NCBI RefSeq assembly: GCF_002837185.1
Contig: NZ_KZ478007.1
Coordinates: forward strand, 1-64,000
Source of the DNA: Pseudomonas fluorescens
GTDB lineage: Bacteria > Pseudomonadota > Gammaproteobacteria > Pseudomonadales > Pseudomonadaceae
Direction of reading: 5' to 3'
DNA: 64,000 nt
Each line of letters starts with the position of its first letter. Within the stretch, counting starts at the first letter, position 1. The notes beneath the pieces were generated by a model. The model saw only the letters and a list, made by a program, of their open reading frames with translations, did no database searches and had not been told where the DNA came from. A program made the translations under genes and the position numbers. Positions 16,370-25,962 of the stretch are shown piece after piece.

Positions 16370-17497
16370 ATGGCTGAAGCAAAAGTATTGAGCGGTGCCG
16401 GCCTGCGTGGCCAGGTGGCCGGGCAGACCGCACTGTCGACCGTGGGCCAGGCCGGTGCCGGCTTGACCTATCGCGGCTATGACGTGCGTGAACTGGCCGC
16501 CGATGCGCAATTTGAAGAAGTCGCTTACCTGCTGCTGTACGGCGAACTGCCGACCCGCACCGAACTGGCTGCCTACAGCGCCAGGCTGGGCAAGCTGCGC
16601 GACTTGCCGCAAGCGTTGAAGGAAGTGCTCGAACGCATTCCCGCCGACGCCCACCCGATGGACGTGATGCGCACCGGTTGTTCGTTCCTGGGCAATATCG
16701 AACCGGAAAAAGACTTCAGCGTGCAGCATGACGTCACCGACCGCCTGCTCGCCGCGTTCCCGGCGATCATGTGCTACTGGTACCGCTTCAGCCACGATGG
16801 CGAGCGCATCGATTGCGTCACCGACGAGCCGAGCATCGGCGGGCACTTCCTGCACCTGCTGCATGGCAAGAAGCCGAGCGAGCTGCATGTCAAAGTGATG
16901 AACGTGTCGCTGATCCTCTACGCCGAACACGAATTCAACGCCTCGACCTTCACCGCCCGGGTGTGTGCTTCGACCCTGTCCGACCTGTATTCCTGCGTCA
17001 CCGCCGCCATCGGTTCCCTGCGCGGCCCGCTTCACGGCGGTGCCAACGAAGCGGCGATGGAGATGATCGAGCGTTTCGGATCGGCCGAAGAAGCCGTCGA
17101 AGGCACCCTCGGCATGCTGGCGCGCAAGGACAAGATCATGGGGTTTGGCCACGCGATCTACAAGGACAGCGACCCGCGTAACGAAGTGATCAAGGGCTGG
17201 TCGAAAAAACTCGCGGACGAGGTGGGCGACACGGTGTTGTTCCCGGTGTCCGAAGCCATCGACAAGACCATGTGGGACCAGAAGAAGCTGTTCCCCAACG
17301 CCGATTTCTACCATGCCTCGGCGTACCACTTCATGGGCATTCCCACCAAGCTGTTCACGCCGATTTTCGTCTGCTCGCGGCTCACCGGCTGGGCGGCGCA
17401 CGTGTTCGAGCAGCGCGCCAATAACCGCATCATCCGTCCCAGCGCCGAGTACATCGGCGTTGAGCAGCGCAAGTTCGTGCCAATCGAACGTCGCTGA
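16370..17497 (+). CDS. prpC: 2-methylcitrate synthase
   Basis: A 375-residue citrate-synthase-family enzyme that condenses propionyl-CoA with oxaloacetate. Family marks are GLTYRGYDVRELA (about 26-38), the substrate-binding GSLRGPLHGGANEAAMEM with catalytic histidine, GFGHAIYKDSDPRN with the second histidine and the basic tail RIIRPSAEYIG. The short, 375-residue type without the N-terminal domain of hexameric citrate synthases is the usual PrpC form. GGGAGAAG upstream of the ATG at 16370 supports that start. REPINs lie in both flanking gaps. Confidence 0.96.
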   Translation: MAEAKVLSGAGLRGQVAGQTALSTVGQAGAGLTYRGYDVRELAADAQFEEVAYLLLYGELPTRTELAAYSARLGKLRDLPQALKEVLERIPADAHPMDVMRTGCSFLGNIEPEKDFSVQHDVTDRLLAAFPAIMCYWYRFSHDGERIDCVTDEPSIGGHFLHLLHGKKPSELHVKVMNVSLILYAEHEFNASTFTARVCASTLSDLYSCVTAAIGSLRGPLHGGANEAAMEMIERFGSAEEAVEGTLGMLARKDKIMGFGHAIYKDSDPRNEVIKGWSKKLADEVGDTVLFPVSEAIDKTMWDQKKLFPNADFYHASAYHFMGIPTKLFTPIFVCSRLTGWAAHVFEQRANNRIIRPSAEYIGVEQRKFVPIERR

Positions 17498-17538
17498 ATG
17501 AGAGGACCGACGGGCCCGGGATTGGAATGCGATCAAAG

Positions 17539-17628
17539 TGTGGGAGGGGGCTTGCCCCCGATAGCAGTGTGTCATGCAACACATGTGTCGACTGATACAC
17601 CGCTATCGGGGGCAAGCCCCCTCCCACA
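17539..17628. repeat. REPIN, class A, between prpC and acnD
   Basis: TGTGGGAGGGGGCTTGCC at 17539 faces GGGGGCAAGCCCCCTCCCACA ending near 17627. The inner sequence contains the further dyad GATAGC...GCTATC. It would form a long hairpin in the prp mRNA. Confidence 0.88.
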
Positions 17629-17699
17629 TTTGGATTGCATTTCAATTTTCCGACCGGCGTAGGTCTTCCTTTTGCAATCACCGTGACCGAGTCCTGACG

Positions 17700-20294
17700 A
17701 TGAACACTGAATTTCGCAAACCGCTCCCCGGCAGCCGCCTGGATTTCTTCGACGCCCGTGCGGCTGTCGAGGCAATCAGCGCTGGCGCCTACGCCACCTT
17801 GCCTTATACCTCACGCGTACTCGCGGAAAACCTGGTGCGCCGCTGCGACCCGGCCACCCTCAACGCGTCCCTGAGCCAACTGATCGAACGCCGGCGTGAC
17901 CTCGATTTCCCCTGGTTCCCGGCCCGCGTGGTCTGCCATGACATCCTTGGCCAGACCGCGCTGGTGGATCTGGCCGGCCTGCGCGACGCCATTGCCCTGC
18001 AAGGCGGCGATCCGGCGCAGGTCAACCCGGTGGTGCCCACCCAGTTGATCGTCGACCATTCCCTGGCCGTCGAAGCCGGTGGTGCCGACCCTCAGGCGTT
18101 CGAAAAAAACCGCGCCATCGAAGACCGCCGCAACGAAGATCGCTTCCACTTTATCGAGTGGACCAAGAAGGCCTTCAAGAACGTCGATGTGATCCCACCC
18201 GGCAACGGCATCATGCACCAGATCAACCTGGAGAAAATGTCGCCGGTGATTCAGGTACGCGACGGCGTGGCGTTTCCCGACACGTGCGTGGGCACCGACA
18301 GCCACACCCCGCATGTGGATGCCCTGGGCGTGATCGCCATCGGCGTCGGTGGCCTTGAAGCCGAAAGCGTGATGCTTGGGCGTGCTTCGTGGATGCGCCT
18401 GCCCGAAAGCGTCGGCGTGGAGTTGACCGGCAAGCTGCAGCCGGGTATCACCGCCACCGATATGGTGCTGGCGCTGACCGAGTTCCTGCGCCAACAGAAG
18501 GTCGTCGGCGCCTGGTTGGAGTTCTTCGGGGAAGGGGCATCGGCGCTGACCCTGGGCGACCGTGCGACGATTTCCAACATGGCTCCGGAATACGGCGCCA
18601 CGGCGGCAATGTTCTACATCGACCAGCAGACCATCGCCTACCTGAAACTCACTGGCCGAGAAGACGAACAAGTCGCCCTGGTAGAACAATACGCGCGCCA
18701 CACCGGCCTGTGGGCCGATGATCTCAAGGGCGCGCAATACGAGCGTGGCCTGACATTCGATCTCTCCAGCGTTGTGCGCAACATGGCCGGTCCGAGCAAT
18801 CCGCACGCCCGTGTCGCCACCCGCGACCTGGCGTCAAAAGGCATCAGCGGCCAGTGGGACGAAGTGCCAGGGCAAATGCCCGACGGCGCGGTGATCATCG
18901 CCGCTATCACCAGTTGCACCAACACCAGTAACCCGCGCAACGTGATCGCCGCCGGCCTGCTGGCGCGTAACGCCAACAGGCTCGGGCTGACGCGCAAGCC
19001 GTGGGTCAAGTCGTCCCTGGCGCCGGGATCGAAAACCGTGGCCATGTACCTGGAAGAAGCAGGCCTGGGGCATGAGCTGGAAACACTCGGGTTTGGCGTG
19101 GTGGCCTTTGCCTGCACCACCTGCAACGGCATGTCCGGCGCGCTCGACCCGCTGATCCAGCAGGAAATCATCGACCGCGACCTGTACGCCACTGCCGTGC
19201 TGTCGGGCAACCGCAACTTCGATGGGCGTATTCACCCGTACGCCAAGCAAGCCTTCCTCGCTTCGCCGCCGCTGGTAGTGGCCTATGCGATTGCCGGCAC
19301 CATCCGGTTCGATATCGAGAAAGACGTGCTCGGGCTCGACGCCGACGGCAAGGAAATCCGCCTGCAGGACATCTGGCCAAGCGACGAAGAAATCGACGCG
19401 GTGGTCAAGGCGTCGGTCAAACCGGAGCAGTTTCGCGCGGTGTACATCCCGATGTTCGCGATTCACGAAGATACCGGTCCCAAAGTCGCCCCGCTGTACG
19501 ACTGGCGCCCGCAAAGCACCTATATCCGCCGCCCGCCGTATTGGGAAGGCGCATTGGCCGGTGCGCGTCCGCTCAAGGGCATGCGCCCGCTGGCGGTGCT
19601 GCCGGACAACATCACCACCGATCACCTGTCGCCGTCCAACGCGATCATGCGGGACAGTGCCGCCGGCGAGTACCTGGCGAAAATGGGCCTGCCGGAAGTT
19701 GACTTCAACTCCTACGCGACGCACCGCGGCGATCACCTGACCGCGCAACGCGCGACCTTCGCCAACCCGAAACTGTTTAACGAAATGGTGCAGGAAAACG
19801 GCAAGGTCAAGCAGGGCTCCCTGGCGCGTATCGAGCCTGAAGGCAAGGTCACGCGGATGTGGGAAGCCATCGAAACCTACATGGAACGCAAGCAGCCGCT
19901 GATCATTATCGCCGGTGCCGACTACGGCCAGGGCTCGTCCCGCGACTGGGCGGCCAAGGGCGTGCGCCTGGCCGGGGTGGAAGCGATCGCCGCCGAGGGT
20001 TTCGAGCGTATCCACCGCACCAACCTGGTCGGCATGGGCGTATTGCCCCTGGAGTTTCTGCCGGGTACCGACCGCCACACACTCATGATCGACGGCAGCG
20101 AAACCTATGACGTGGTCGGCGAACGCACGCCGCGCGCGCAACTGACCCTGGTGATCAATCGCAAGCATGGCGAGCGTGTCGAGGTGCCGGTCACCTGTCG
20201 CCTGGACACCGCTGAAGAAGTGTCAATCTACGAGGCGGGCGGCGTGTTGCAACGTTTTGCCCAGGACTTCCTGGAATCGGCGGCGACCGCCTGA
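17700..20294 (+). CDS. acnD: 2-methylcitrate dehydratase, Fe/S-dependent (AcnD)
   Basis: An 864-residue aconitase-superfamily enzyme that dehydrates 2-methylcitrate to 2-methylaconitate (trans form), working with PrpF. The [4Fe-4S] ligands are in ITSCTNTSNP and FACTTCNGMSG. The C-terminal swivelling domain has GADYGQGSSRDWAAKG with the substrate-binding serines and arginine. The open frame extends 42 codons upstream into the REPIN, but that part is repeat-encoded; the ATG at 17700 starts the conserved MNTEFRKPLPG sequence. It is followed 11 bases later by prpF, its obligate partner. Confidence 0.96.
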   Translation: MNTEFRKPLPGSRLDFFDARAAVEAISAGAYATLPYTSRVLAENLVRRCDPATLNASLSQLIERRRDLDFPWFPARVVCHDILGQTALVDLAGLRDAIALQGGDPAQVNPVVPTQLIVDHSLAVEAGGADPQAFEKNRAIEDRRNEDRFHFIEWTKKAFKNVDVIPPGNGIMHQINLEKMSPVIQVRDGVAFPDTCVGTDSHTPHVDALGVIAIGVGGLEAESVMLGRASWMRLPESVGVELTGKLQPGITATDMVLALTEFLRQQKVVGAWLEFFGEGASALTLGDRATISNMAPEYGATAAMFYIDQQTIAYLKLTGREDEQVALVEQYARHTGLWADDLKGAQYERGLTFDLSSVVRNMAGPSNPHARVATRDLASKGISGQWDEVPGQMPDGAVIIAAITSCTNTSNPRNVIAAGLLARNANRLGLTRKPWVKSSLAPGSKTVAMYLEEAGLGHELETLGFGVVAFACTTCNGMSGALDPLIQQEIIDRDLYATAVLSGNRNFDGRIHPYAKQAFLASPPLVVAYAIAGTIRFDIEKDVLGLDADGKEIRLQDIWPSDEEIDAVVKASVKPEQFRAVYIPMFAIHEDTGPKVAPLYDWRPQSTYIRRPPYWEGALAGARPLKGMRPLAVLPDNITTDHLSPSNAIMRDSAAGEYLAKMGLPEVDFNSYATHRGDHLTAQRATFANPKLFNEMVQENGKVKQGSLARIEPEGKVTRMWEAIETYMERKQPLIIIAGADYGQGSSRDWAAKGVRLAGVEAIAAEGFERIHRTNLVGMGVLPLEFLPGTDRHTLMIDGSETYDVVGERTPRAQLTLVINRKHGERVEVPVTCRLDTAEEVSIYEAGGVLQRFAQDFLESAATA

Positions 20295-20305
20295 AGAGGA
20301 TAACC

Positions 20306-21496
20306 ATGGCACACGCAGCGCAAATCAAGATCCCCGCCACCTATATGCGTGGCGGCACCAGCAAGGGGGTTTTCTTCAGCCTCGAGGACCTGCCGCCATC
20401 GGCCCGGGTACCGGGTGCTGCCCGTGACGCCTTGCTGTTGCGGGTGATCGGCAGCCCCGACCCCTATGACAAACAAATCGACGGCATGGGCGGCGCCACG
20501 TCCAGCACCAGTAAAAGCGTGATCCTGTCCAGGAGCACCCGTGCCGGGCATGACGTGGACTACCTGTTTGGCCAGGTCTCCATCGACAAGCCATTTGTCG
20601 ACTGGAGTGGCAACTGCGGCAACCTGTCGGCGGCGGTCGGTTCGTTCGCCATCAGCGCCGGCCTGGTCGACCCAGGCCGCGTGCCCCACAACGGCGTGGC
20701 CGTGGTGCGCATATGGCAGGCCAATATCGGCAAGACCATCATTGCCCACGTGCCCATGACCGACGGCGCGGTGCAGGAAACCGGCGATTTCGAACTCGAC
20801 GGTGTGACCTTTCCAGCCGCTGAAGTGCAGCTGGAATTCATCGACCCGGCGGCGGAAGAGGAGGGGGGTGGCGGCTCGATGTTCCCCACCGGCAACCTGA
20901 TCGACGAACTCGAAGTGCCGGGTGTCGGCACCTTCAAGGCCACCCTGATCAATGCTGGCATTCCGACGATTTTCATCGATGCCCAAGACCTGGGCTATAC
21001 CGGCACCGAGCTGCAAGGCGCAATCAACGGCGACCCGCAGGCCCTGGCCATGTTCGAAACCGTGCGTGCCTATGGCGCGTTGCGCATGGGCCTGATCAAA
21101 CACCTGGACGAAGCGGCCCAGCGCCAGCACACGCCGAAGGTTGCGTTCGTGGCCAAGCCTGCCGATTACGTGGCCTCCAGCGGCAAGGCGATCAAGGCCG
21201 GCGATGTGGACCTGCTGGTGCGAGCCTTGTCCATGGGCAAGTTGCACCACGCCATGATGGGCACGGCGGCGGTGGCGATCGGCACGGCGGCGGCGATTTC
21301 CGGCACCCTGGTCAACCAGGCGGCCGGTGGCGTGGCGCGCAATGCCGTGCGCTTCGGGCATCCGTCGGGCACCTTGCGCGTCGGCGCCGAAGCGACGCAA
21401 GTCAACGGTGAGTGGGTGGTTAAGAAAGCCATCATGAGCCGCAGTGCGCGGGTGTTGATGGAAGGTTTCGTGCGCGTCCCCGGTGACGCTTTTTAA
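20306..21496 (+). CDS. prpF: 2-methylaconitate cis-trans isomerase PrpF
   Basis: A 396-residue PrpF with a diaminopimelate-epimerase-like fold, converting the 2-methylaconitate isomer made by AcnD into the one used for hydration. Marks are the N-terminal YMRGGTSKGVFF, the active-site VDWSGNCGNLSAAVGSFA and the C-terminal GGVARNAVRFGHPSGTL. A GAGGAT sequence precedes the ATG. AcnD and PrpF genes are always paired in this version of the cycle. A REPIN follows immediately after the stop. Confidence 0.95.
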   Translation: MAHAAQIKIPATYMRGGTSKGVFFSLEDLPPSARVPGAARDALLLRVIGSPDPYDKQIDGMGGATSSTSKSVILSRSTRAGHDVDYLFGQVSIDKPFVDWSGNCGNLSAAVGSFAISAGLVDPGRVPHNGVAVVRIWQANIGKTIIAHVPMTDGAVQETGDFELDGVTFPAAEVQLEFIDPAAEEEGGGGSMFPTGNLIDELEVPGVGTFKATLINAGIPTIFIDAQDLGYTGTELQGAINGDPQALAMFETVRAYGALRMGLIKHLDEAAQRQHTPKVAFVAKPADYVASSGKAIKAGDVDLLVRALSMGKLHHAMMGTAAVAIGTAAAISGTLVNQAAGGVARNAVRFGHPSGTLRVGAEATQVNGEWVVKKAIMSRSARVLMEGFVRVPGDAF

Positions 21497-21497
21497 C

Positions 21498-21587
21498 TGT
21501 GGGAGGGGGCTTGCCCCCGATTGCGGTGTGTCAGTCGACACATTCATCAGCTGACCCACCCCCATCGGGGGCAAGCCCCCTCCCACA
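21498..21587. repeat. REPIN, class A, between prpF and prpD
   Basis: TGTGGGAGGGGGCTTGCC begins two bases after the prpF stop and faces GGGGGCAAGCCCCCTCCCACA ending at 21587, with an internal half-dyad around GTCGAC. Confidence 0.88.
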
Positions 21588-21677
21588 GGGGATTTCTATT
21601 CCAAGGCAGGCAACCAGACCTGCCCTGATGATCAACCGTGACCCTGAGGAATAAACCAACCTTTTTGGAGAACTGCC

Positions 21678-23162
21678 ATGAGCGCCAACGTCGACCAGAA
21701 CAACCGCCCCGACTACGACCAGGTCCTGCAGGACATTGCCGACTATGTCCTCACTTACCGAATCGAGTCCGAGTCCGCCCTGGACACCGCACGCAACTGC
21801 CTGATGGACACCCTCGGCTGCGGCCTGCTGGCGTTGCGCTTTCCCGAGTGCACCAAGCACCTGGGGCCGCTCGTCGAAGGCACCGTGGTGCCGTTCGGCG
21901 CACGGGTGCCGGGCACTTCGTTGCGGCTGGACCCGGTCAAGGCTGCCTGGGACATCGGCTGCATCGTGCGCTGGCTCGATTACAACGACACCTGGCTCGC
22001 GGCGGAGTGGGGCCACCCTTCGGACAATCTGGGCGGCATCCTCGCGGTGGCTGATCATCTGTCGCAGCAACGCGTGGCCAACGGCGACGCACCGCTGAGC
22101 GTACGCACCGTGCTGGAGGCGATGATCATGGCCCACGAGATCCAGGGCGTGATTGCCCTGGAAAATGCCTTCAACCGCGTCGGCCTCGACCATGTGCTGC
22201 TGGTCAAAGTCGCCTCGACGGCAGTTACCGCCAAACTGATGGGCGCCAACCGCGAGCAACTGCTCGCCGCCTTGTCCCATGCGTTTGTCGACGGACAAGC
22301 GTTGCGCACTTATCGCCATGCGCCCAATGCCGGTTCGCGCAAGTCCTGGGCGGCGGGCGATGCGTCGAGTCGCGGGGTGCGCCTGGCGGATATCGCGTTG
22401 CGCGGCGAGATGGGCATCCCCGGTGTGCTGAGCGCGCCGCAGTGGGGCTTCTACGACGTAGTGTTCAGCCACACCAACAAGGACCTGGCCCTCAAGCCTG
22501 AAGAACAGCGTCGCTTCAGCCTGTCCCAACCCTATGGCACCTACGTGATGGAGAACGTGCTGTTCAAGATCAGCTTTCCCGCCGAGTTCCACGCGCAGAC
22601 GGCCTGCGAAGCGGCGGTCACCTTGCATCCGCTGGTCAAGCGGCGCCTGCATGAAATCGAACGTATCGTGATCACCACCCACGAGTCGGCCATTCGTATC
22701 ATTTCCAAGGTCGGCCCATTGGCCAACGCGGCGGACCGTGACCATTGCCTGCAATACATGACCGCCGTGCCCTTGGCCTTCGGCGACCTGGTGGCCGAAC
22801 ATTATGAAGACCACTTCCATGCGGCCCATCCAATCATCGATGAACTGCGCGGGAAAATGGTCATCGTTGAAGACCCGCGTTACAGCCGCGAATACCTGGA
22901 GGCCGACAAGCGCTCCATTGCCAATGCGGTGCAGGTGTTCTTCACCGACGGCACCTGCACCGAGCAGGTGACGGTAGAGTATCCGATTGGCCATCGCCGT
23001 CGTCGTGAGCAAGGCATTCCTCTGCTGGAAGCCAAGTTCAAAGCCAATCTGGCGACGCGCTTCCCCGCGCAGCGCAGCGCCGAGATTTTTGCCTTGTGCA
23101 AGGACCAGGCACGGCTTGAGGCTACGCCAGTCAACCGTTTCATGGACCTGTTCATGATCTAG
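21678..23162 (+). CDS. prpD: 2-methylcitrate dehydratase PrpD
   Basis: A 494-residue MmgE/PrpD-family enzyme. It dehydrates 2-methylcitrate or hydrates the aconitate form without an iron-sulfur cluster. Typical segments are [16 protein letters not shown] (about 36-51), [23 protein letters not shown], the [16 protein letters not shown] loop and [15 protein letters not shown]. In genomes with AcnD/PrpF, PrpD is partly redundant but kept, as here. TTTTTGGAG precedes the ATG at 21678. It closes the operon, and another REPIN follows. Confidence 0.95.
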   Translation: MSANVDQNNRPDYDQVLQDIADYVLTYRIESESALDTARNCLMDTLGCGLLALRFPECTKHLGPLVEGTVVPFGARVPGTSLRLDPVKAAWDIGCIVRWLDYNDTWLAAEWGHPSDNLGGILAVADHLSQQRVANGDAPLSVRTVLEAMIMAHEIQGVIALENAFNRVGLDHVLLVKVASTAVTAKLMGANREQLLAALSHAFVDGQALRTYRHAPNAGSRKSWAAGDASSRGVRLADIALRGEMGIPGVLSAPQWGFYDVVFSHTNKDLALKPEEQRRFSLSQPYGTYVMENVLFKISFPAEFHAQTACEAAVTLHPLVKRRLHEIERIVITTHESAIRIISKVGPLANAADRDHCLQYMTAVPLAFGDLVAEHYEDHFHAAHPIIDELRGKMVIVEDPRYSREYLEADKRSIANAVQVFFTDGTCTEQVTVEYPIGHRRRREQGIPLLEAKFKANLATRFPAQRSAEIFALCKDQARLEATPVNRFMDLFMI

Positions 23163-23178
23163 AAAACAACTCGGCCAG

Positions 23179-23267
23179 TGTGGGAGGGGACTTGCCCCCG
23201 ATAGCGGAGTGTCAGTCAGTGCATCAGGTACTGATCCACCGCCATCGGGGGCGAGCCCCCTCCCACA
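23179..23267. repeat. REPIN, class A, after prpD
   Basis: TGTGGGAGGGGACTTGCC at 23179 faces GGGGGCGAGCCCCCTCCCACA ending at 23267. It lies between the convergent prpD and alaX genes and ends two bases before the alaX stop, so it could act as a bidirectional 3' hairpin. Confidence 0.85.
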
Positions 23268-23269
23268 TT

Positions 23270-24001
23270 TCAGCCTTCAAACCGCAAAATCACCCTGCGG
23301 TTGTGCTTGCTCTTCTTCTCGATCTTCTCGCAGAACACCCGGCCGATTTCCTCGGTATTGAGCACATGGGTGCCGCCGCACGGCTGGATGTCGATGCCCG
23401 CAATTTCAATCACCCGCACCGAACCCTGGATGACCGGCGGCGCCACGGCCTGGGTGCGGGTGATCTGCAGCAGGGTGGCGTACTCGGTAGCGGCCAGCGA
23501 CAGGGTTTGCACCGGGTGCGCCTGCTCGATCAGTGCGTTGAGGTCGCGCGTGATGCTGTCCTTGTCCAGGGTCATTTCCGGCAGGTCGAAATCCAGGCGA
23601 CCCTTGTCCGCGCTGATACTGCAACCGGTGACGGGCGCGTCGATGATGGAGCAGAGCAAGTGCAGGCAGGTGTGCATCTTCATATGCTGGTAGCGGCGCT
23701 CCCAGTCCAGGCCGGCGTCTACCTGGGCGCCGGCGATCAGTTGCGCCGGGCGATGTTCCACCTGGTGCCAGATGATCGAGCGCAGCACCGGATCGCGCAC
23801 CGTGCCGGTGACCTGCACGCGGCTGCCGTCGGCCAGGATGAGGTGGCCGGTGTCGCCCGGTTGTCCACCGCCGGTGGGGTAGAACAGGGTGTGCTCCAGC
23901 GCGACGCCGTGCTCGCTGACGGCAATCACCCGGGCGCTGAAGGCGTTTTGATAGGGTGCGCTGTCGAACAGCGCCAGGGTTTCCATGGTGTGCACGGACA
24001 T
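23270..24001 (-). CDS. alaX: AlaX-type alanyl-tRNA editing protein
   Basis: A 243-residue stand-alone editing domain related to the C-terminal part of alanyl-tRNA synthetase. It hydrolyses mischarged Ser- or Gly-tRNA(Ala). Motifs are FYPTGGGQPGDTG (AlaX-M GGQ-type motif, about 44-56), the zinc-binding HTCLHLL (HxxxH) and PCGGTHVLNTEEIG with the Cys and His ligands. It is the last gene of the five-gene cysteine-type operon: its ATG lies two bases after the acetyltransferase stop and its GGAGG lies within that gene's end, so the pair is coupled. Its place beside a serine acetyltransferase suggests a link with serine or cysteine levels; that is inference. Confidence 0.88.
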   Translation of the reverse strand: MSVHTMETLALFDSAPYQNAFSARVIAVSEHGVALEHTLFYPTGGGQPGDTGHLILADGSRVQVTGTVRDPVLRSIIWHQVEHRPAQLIAGAQVDAGLDWERRYQHMKMHTCLHLLCSIIDAPVTGCSISADKGRLDFDLPEMTLDKDSITRDLNALIEQAHPVQTLSLAATEYATLLQITRTQAVAPPVIQGSVRVIEIAGIDIQPCGGTHVLNTEEIGRVFCEKIEKKSKHNRRVILRFEG

Positions 24002-24003
24002 GT

Positions 24004-24978
24004 TCAACCTCCGACGATCAGTGGGCTGGCTTGCAACAAGTGACGCACCATCGCACTCAAGCCAGGGGGAGAGAGCAGGGTAATTTCGAACGCCGGCCCG
24101 CAGACTTTCAGGTTCAGCGGCAGGCGTGGCAGTTGTTCGCCGAGGTCGAGACGGCGCAGGCGAAATTGCAGGTGATGGCGCTCCTTCACCGTAGGTTCGA
24201 GCATCAGCCCCGGCAGTGGATGAAAGTCGGCGTCCAGCACCGTGACCTTGTGCCCCGCATCGACCTCGCCGACCACGTGCAGGCGCTCATCCAGGGCGAA
24301 CGCGCCGAGGTAGCTGCTGTGCTCCGATTCATCGTTTTTCTGCAACTGGATCTGGTTGACCACTTTGACCTTGGTGCCCGCCGGCACGTCCTGGGTAATG
24401 ACGCAGGACGGGCTGATAAACACGTTGTCACCGATCTGCACATAGCCCAGCACCCGCGCCCCGGCGCCGACCTCGACATGGTTGCCCAGGCGTGGATGAC
24501 GCTTGCCGTCCGGGTTGTTGGCGATACCGCGAGCGCCCAGGGTCACGCCGCAGAGGATGTAGCAATCGTGACCGATCTCGCAGGTTTCACCGATGACCGT
24601 GCCGTAGCCATGGTCCAGCACAAAGCGCCGGCCGATGCGCGCAGCCGGGTGAATCTCGGCCCCGGACAGGATCTTGCCCTGGTTGCTGAGCTTGAGAGCC
24701 ATGCGCGTAAATACGCCGTGGGCGGGCTCCGGAAAATGCCACACCAGGTGCGCAAGCCGGTAGAACAACACCGCCTTGAACGAAGCGTAGGATTCCAGGA
24801 TCAGCTCACCGCGTCCGCGCGATGCCGGGTCGCGATAGGCGTAGGCGATCAGGTCCTCGGCCACCGCCTGGGAAGCGTTCTGGATCAGCGGCGCCAGGTG
24901 CGGTTCCAGCTGCTTCATCTGCCCGGGCGTCAGGGTCTGGATGAGGTGGGTCAGCAACTCATCGTGCAGCTGTTGCAT
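24004..24978 (-). CDS. Serine O-acetyltransferase with C-terminal extension
   Basis: A 324-residue CysE-family enzyme, expected to make O-acetylserine from serine and acetyl-CoA. An N-terminal helical domain (about 1-100) precedes the left-handed beta-helix (about 106-212). The catalytic LDH (His123) and RHP (His161) of the family are both present. The last 110 residues, after QIQLQKN, are not part of ordinary CysE proteins and are not recognised; they are rich in beta-type sequence and also lack the usual CysE C-terminal tail that docks into cysteine synthase. Start ATG 24978 is chosen for its GGAGG ten bases upstream; ATG 24996 is possible. It lies 55 bases after the cysteine-synthase-like gene and is coupled to alaX. 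Confidence 0.85.
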   Translation of the reverse strand: MQQLHDELLTHLIQTLTPGQMKQLEPHLAPLIQNASQAVAEDLIAYAYRDPASRGRGELILESYASFKAVLFYRLAHLVWHFPEPAHGVFTRMALKLSNQGKILSGAEIHPAARIGRRFVLDHGYGTVIGETCEIGHDCYILCGVTLGARGIANNPDGKRHPRLGNHVEVGAGARVLGYVQIGDNVFISPSCVITQDVPAGTKVKVVNQIQLQKNDESEHSSYLGAFALDERLHVVGEVDAGHKVTVLDADFHPLPGLMLEPTVKERHHLQFRLRRLDLGEQLPRLPLNLKVCGPAFEITLLSPPGLSAMVRHLLQASPLIVGG

Positions 24979-25033
24979 GTCGATAAAGCCTCCCATGGAG
25001 GCACCCCCGCATTCTGTTTGGTTGGGTAACCGG

Positions 25034-25948
25034 CTATTCGAAACTGGGCAGGTAGCTGTCGGCATTGTCGTAGACCATGGTCAACACCACCGTTTCAGGC
25101 GGCAGTTCCGGGGCGAGTTGGGCGATGGCGACCATATTGGCGGCCGAGGACAGCCCCAGGCTGATGGCGTCGGTGCGCATGATGCGTTTGATCATCTCCA
25201 GGCACGCCCCATGCGACACCTTGAGCATGCCGTCCAGCACGTCCAGGTTGAGAATGCTCGGGATCAGGCCAATCGACAGGCCCTGGATGGCGTGCGGGGC
25301 GTGCCGGTCCTTGAGCAGGTCGCATTCCTCCGGTTCCACGCCCATCACGCGCAGTGCCGGCCAGGCGGCCTTGAGGGTTTCGCCGATCCCGGTGAGATGC
25401 CCACCGGTGCCGATGCCGCTGACGAAGTAGTCCACACGCCGTTCGCCAAAGGCACGGAGGATTTCCGGCGCGGTGGTGTCGCGGTGGGTTTGCGGGTTGG
25501 CGCCGTTGCGTTGCTGGTTGAGCATCACGTAGTTGGGATTTTCCAACAGCAGCTCCATGCACTTTTCGCCGTGGGAGTTGTTACCCAGACGGCTGTCCGA
25601 GAGCACCACCCTGGCGCCATACAGGCGCAGCAGCTTCTGTTTTTCCGGGCTGTAGTTGTCCGGAATCACCAGCACCACTTTGTAGCCGAGCACATTGCCA
25701 GCCATCACCAGGCCGATGCCGGTATTGCCACCGCTGGGTTCGATGATGGTTTGCCCAGAGTCGCGCATCAACACACCCCGGCGCTCGGCGTCGAGGATCA
25801 TGCCCAGGGCGATGCGCGCCTTGTGGCTGCCGCCCGGGTTGAGGGATTCCAGCTTGGCGTAGACCTCGATGCCGAGGTCTTCGGAAAACTGCGCCAGACG
25901 CACGATCGGGGTCTGGCCGATCACGTCGAGAATGGAGTTATGCAGCAT
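25034..25948 (-). CDS. Cysteine synthase/CBS-like PLP enzyme
   Basis: A 304-residue fold-type II PLP enzyme. The PLP lysine is K43 in NPGGSHKARI, the substrate loop is EPSGGNTGIG, the phosphate loop is GIGTGGHLTGIG, and the C-terminal active-site serine region is SLGLSSAANM. It is most like cysteine synthases and cystathionine beta-synthases, but the PGGSHKAR signature differs from housekeeping CysK/CysM, so it may use an activated serine together with a protein-bound thiocarboxylate as sulfur donor, as mycobacterial CysM does. The ATG at 25948 lies 14 bases after the stop of the JAMM/E1 fusion gene, and the acetyltransferase gene follows. The sulfur donor and acceptor are inferred from context. 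Confidence 0.85.
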   Translation of the reverse strand: MLHNSILDVIGQTPIVRLAQFSEDLGIEVYAKLESLNPGGSHKARIALGMILDAERRGVLMRDSGQTIIEPSGGNTGIGLVMAGNVLGYKVVLVIPDNYSPEKQKLLRLYGARVVLSDSRLGNNSHGEKCMELLLENPNYVMLNQQRNGANPQTHRDTTAPEILRAFGERRVDYFVSGIGTGGHLTGIGETLKAAWPALRVMGVEPEECDLLKDRHAPHAIQGLSIGLIPSILNLDVLDGMLKVSHGACLEMIKRIMRTDAISLGLSSAANMVAIAQLAPELPPETVVLTMVYDNADSYLPSFE

Positions 25949-25962
25949 CGGTCGGCCCCCGG

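Noticed and set aside
17574-17699. Upstream extension of acnD
   Set aside because: These 42 codons lie in a REPIN; the conserved protein starts at the ATG at 17700.
24004-25948. The housekeeping cysK/cysE pair
   Set aside because: The synthase motif PGGSHKAR and the extended acetyltransferase differ from the housekeeping enzymes, and both are embedded in the JAMM-E1 operon.
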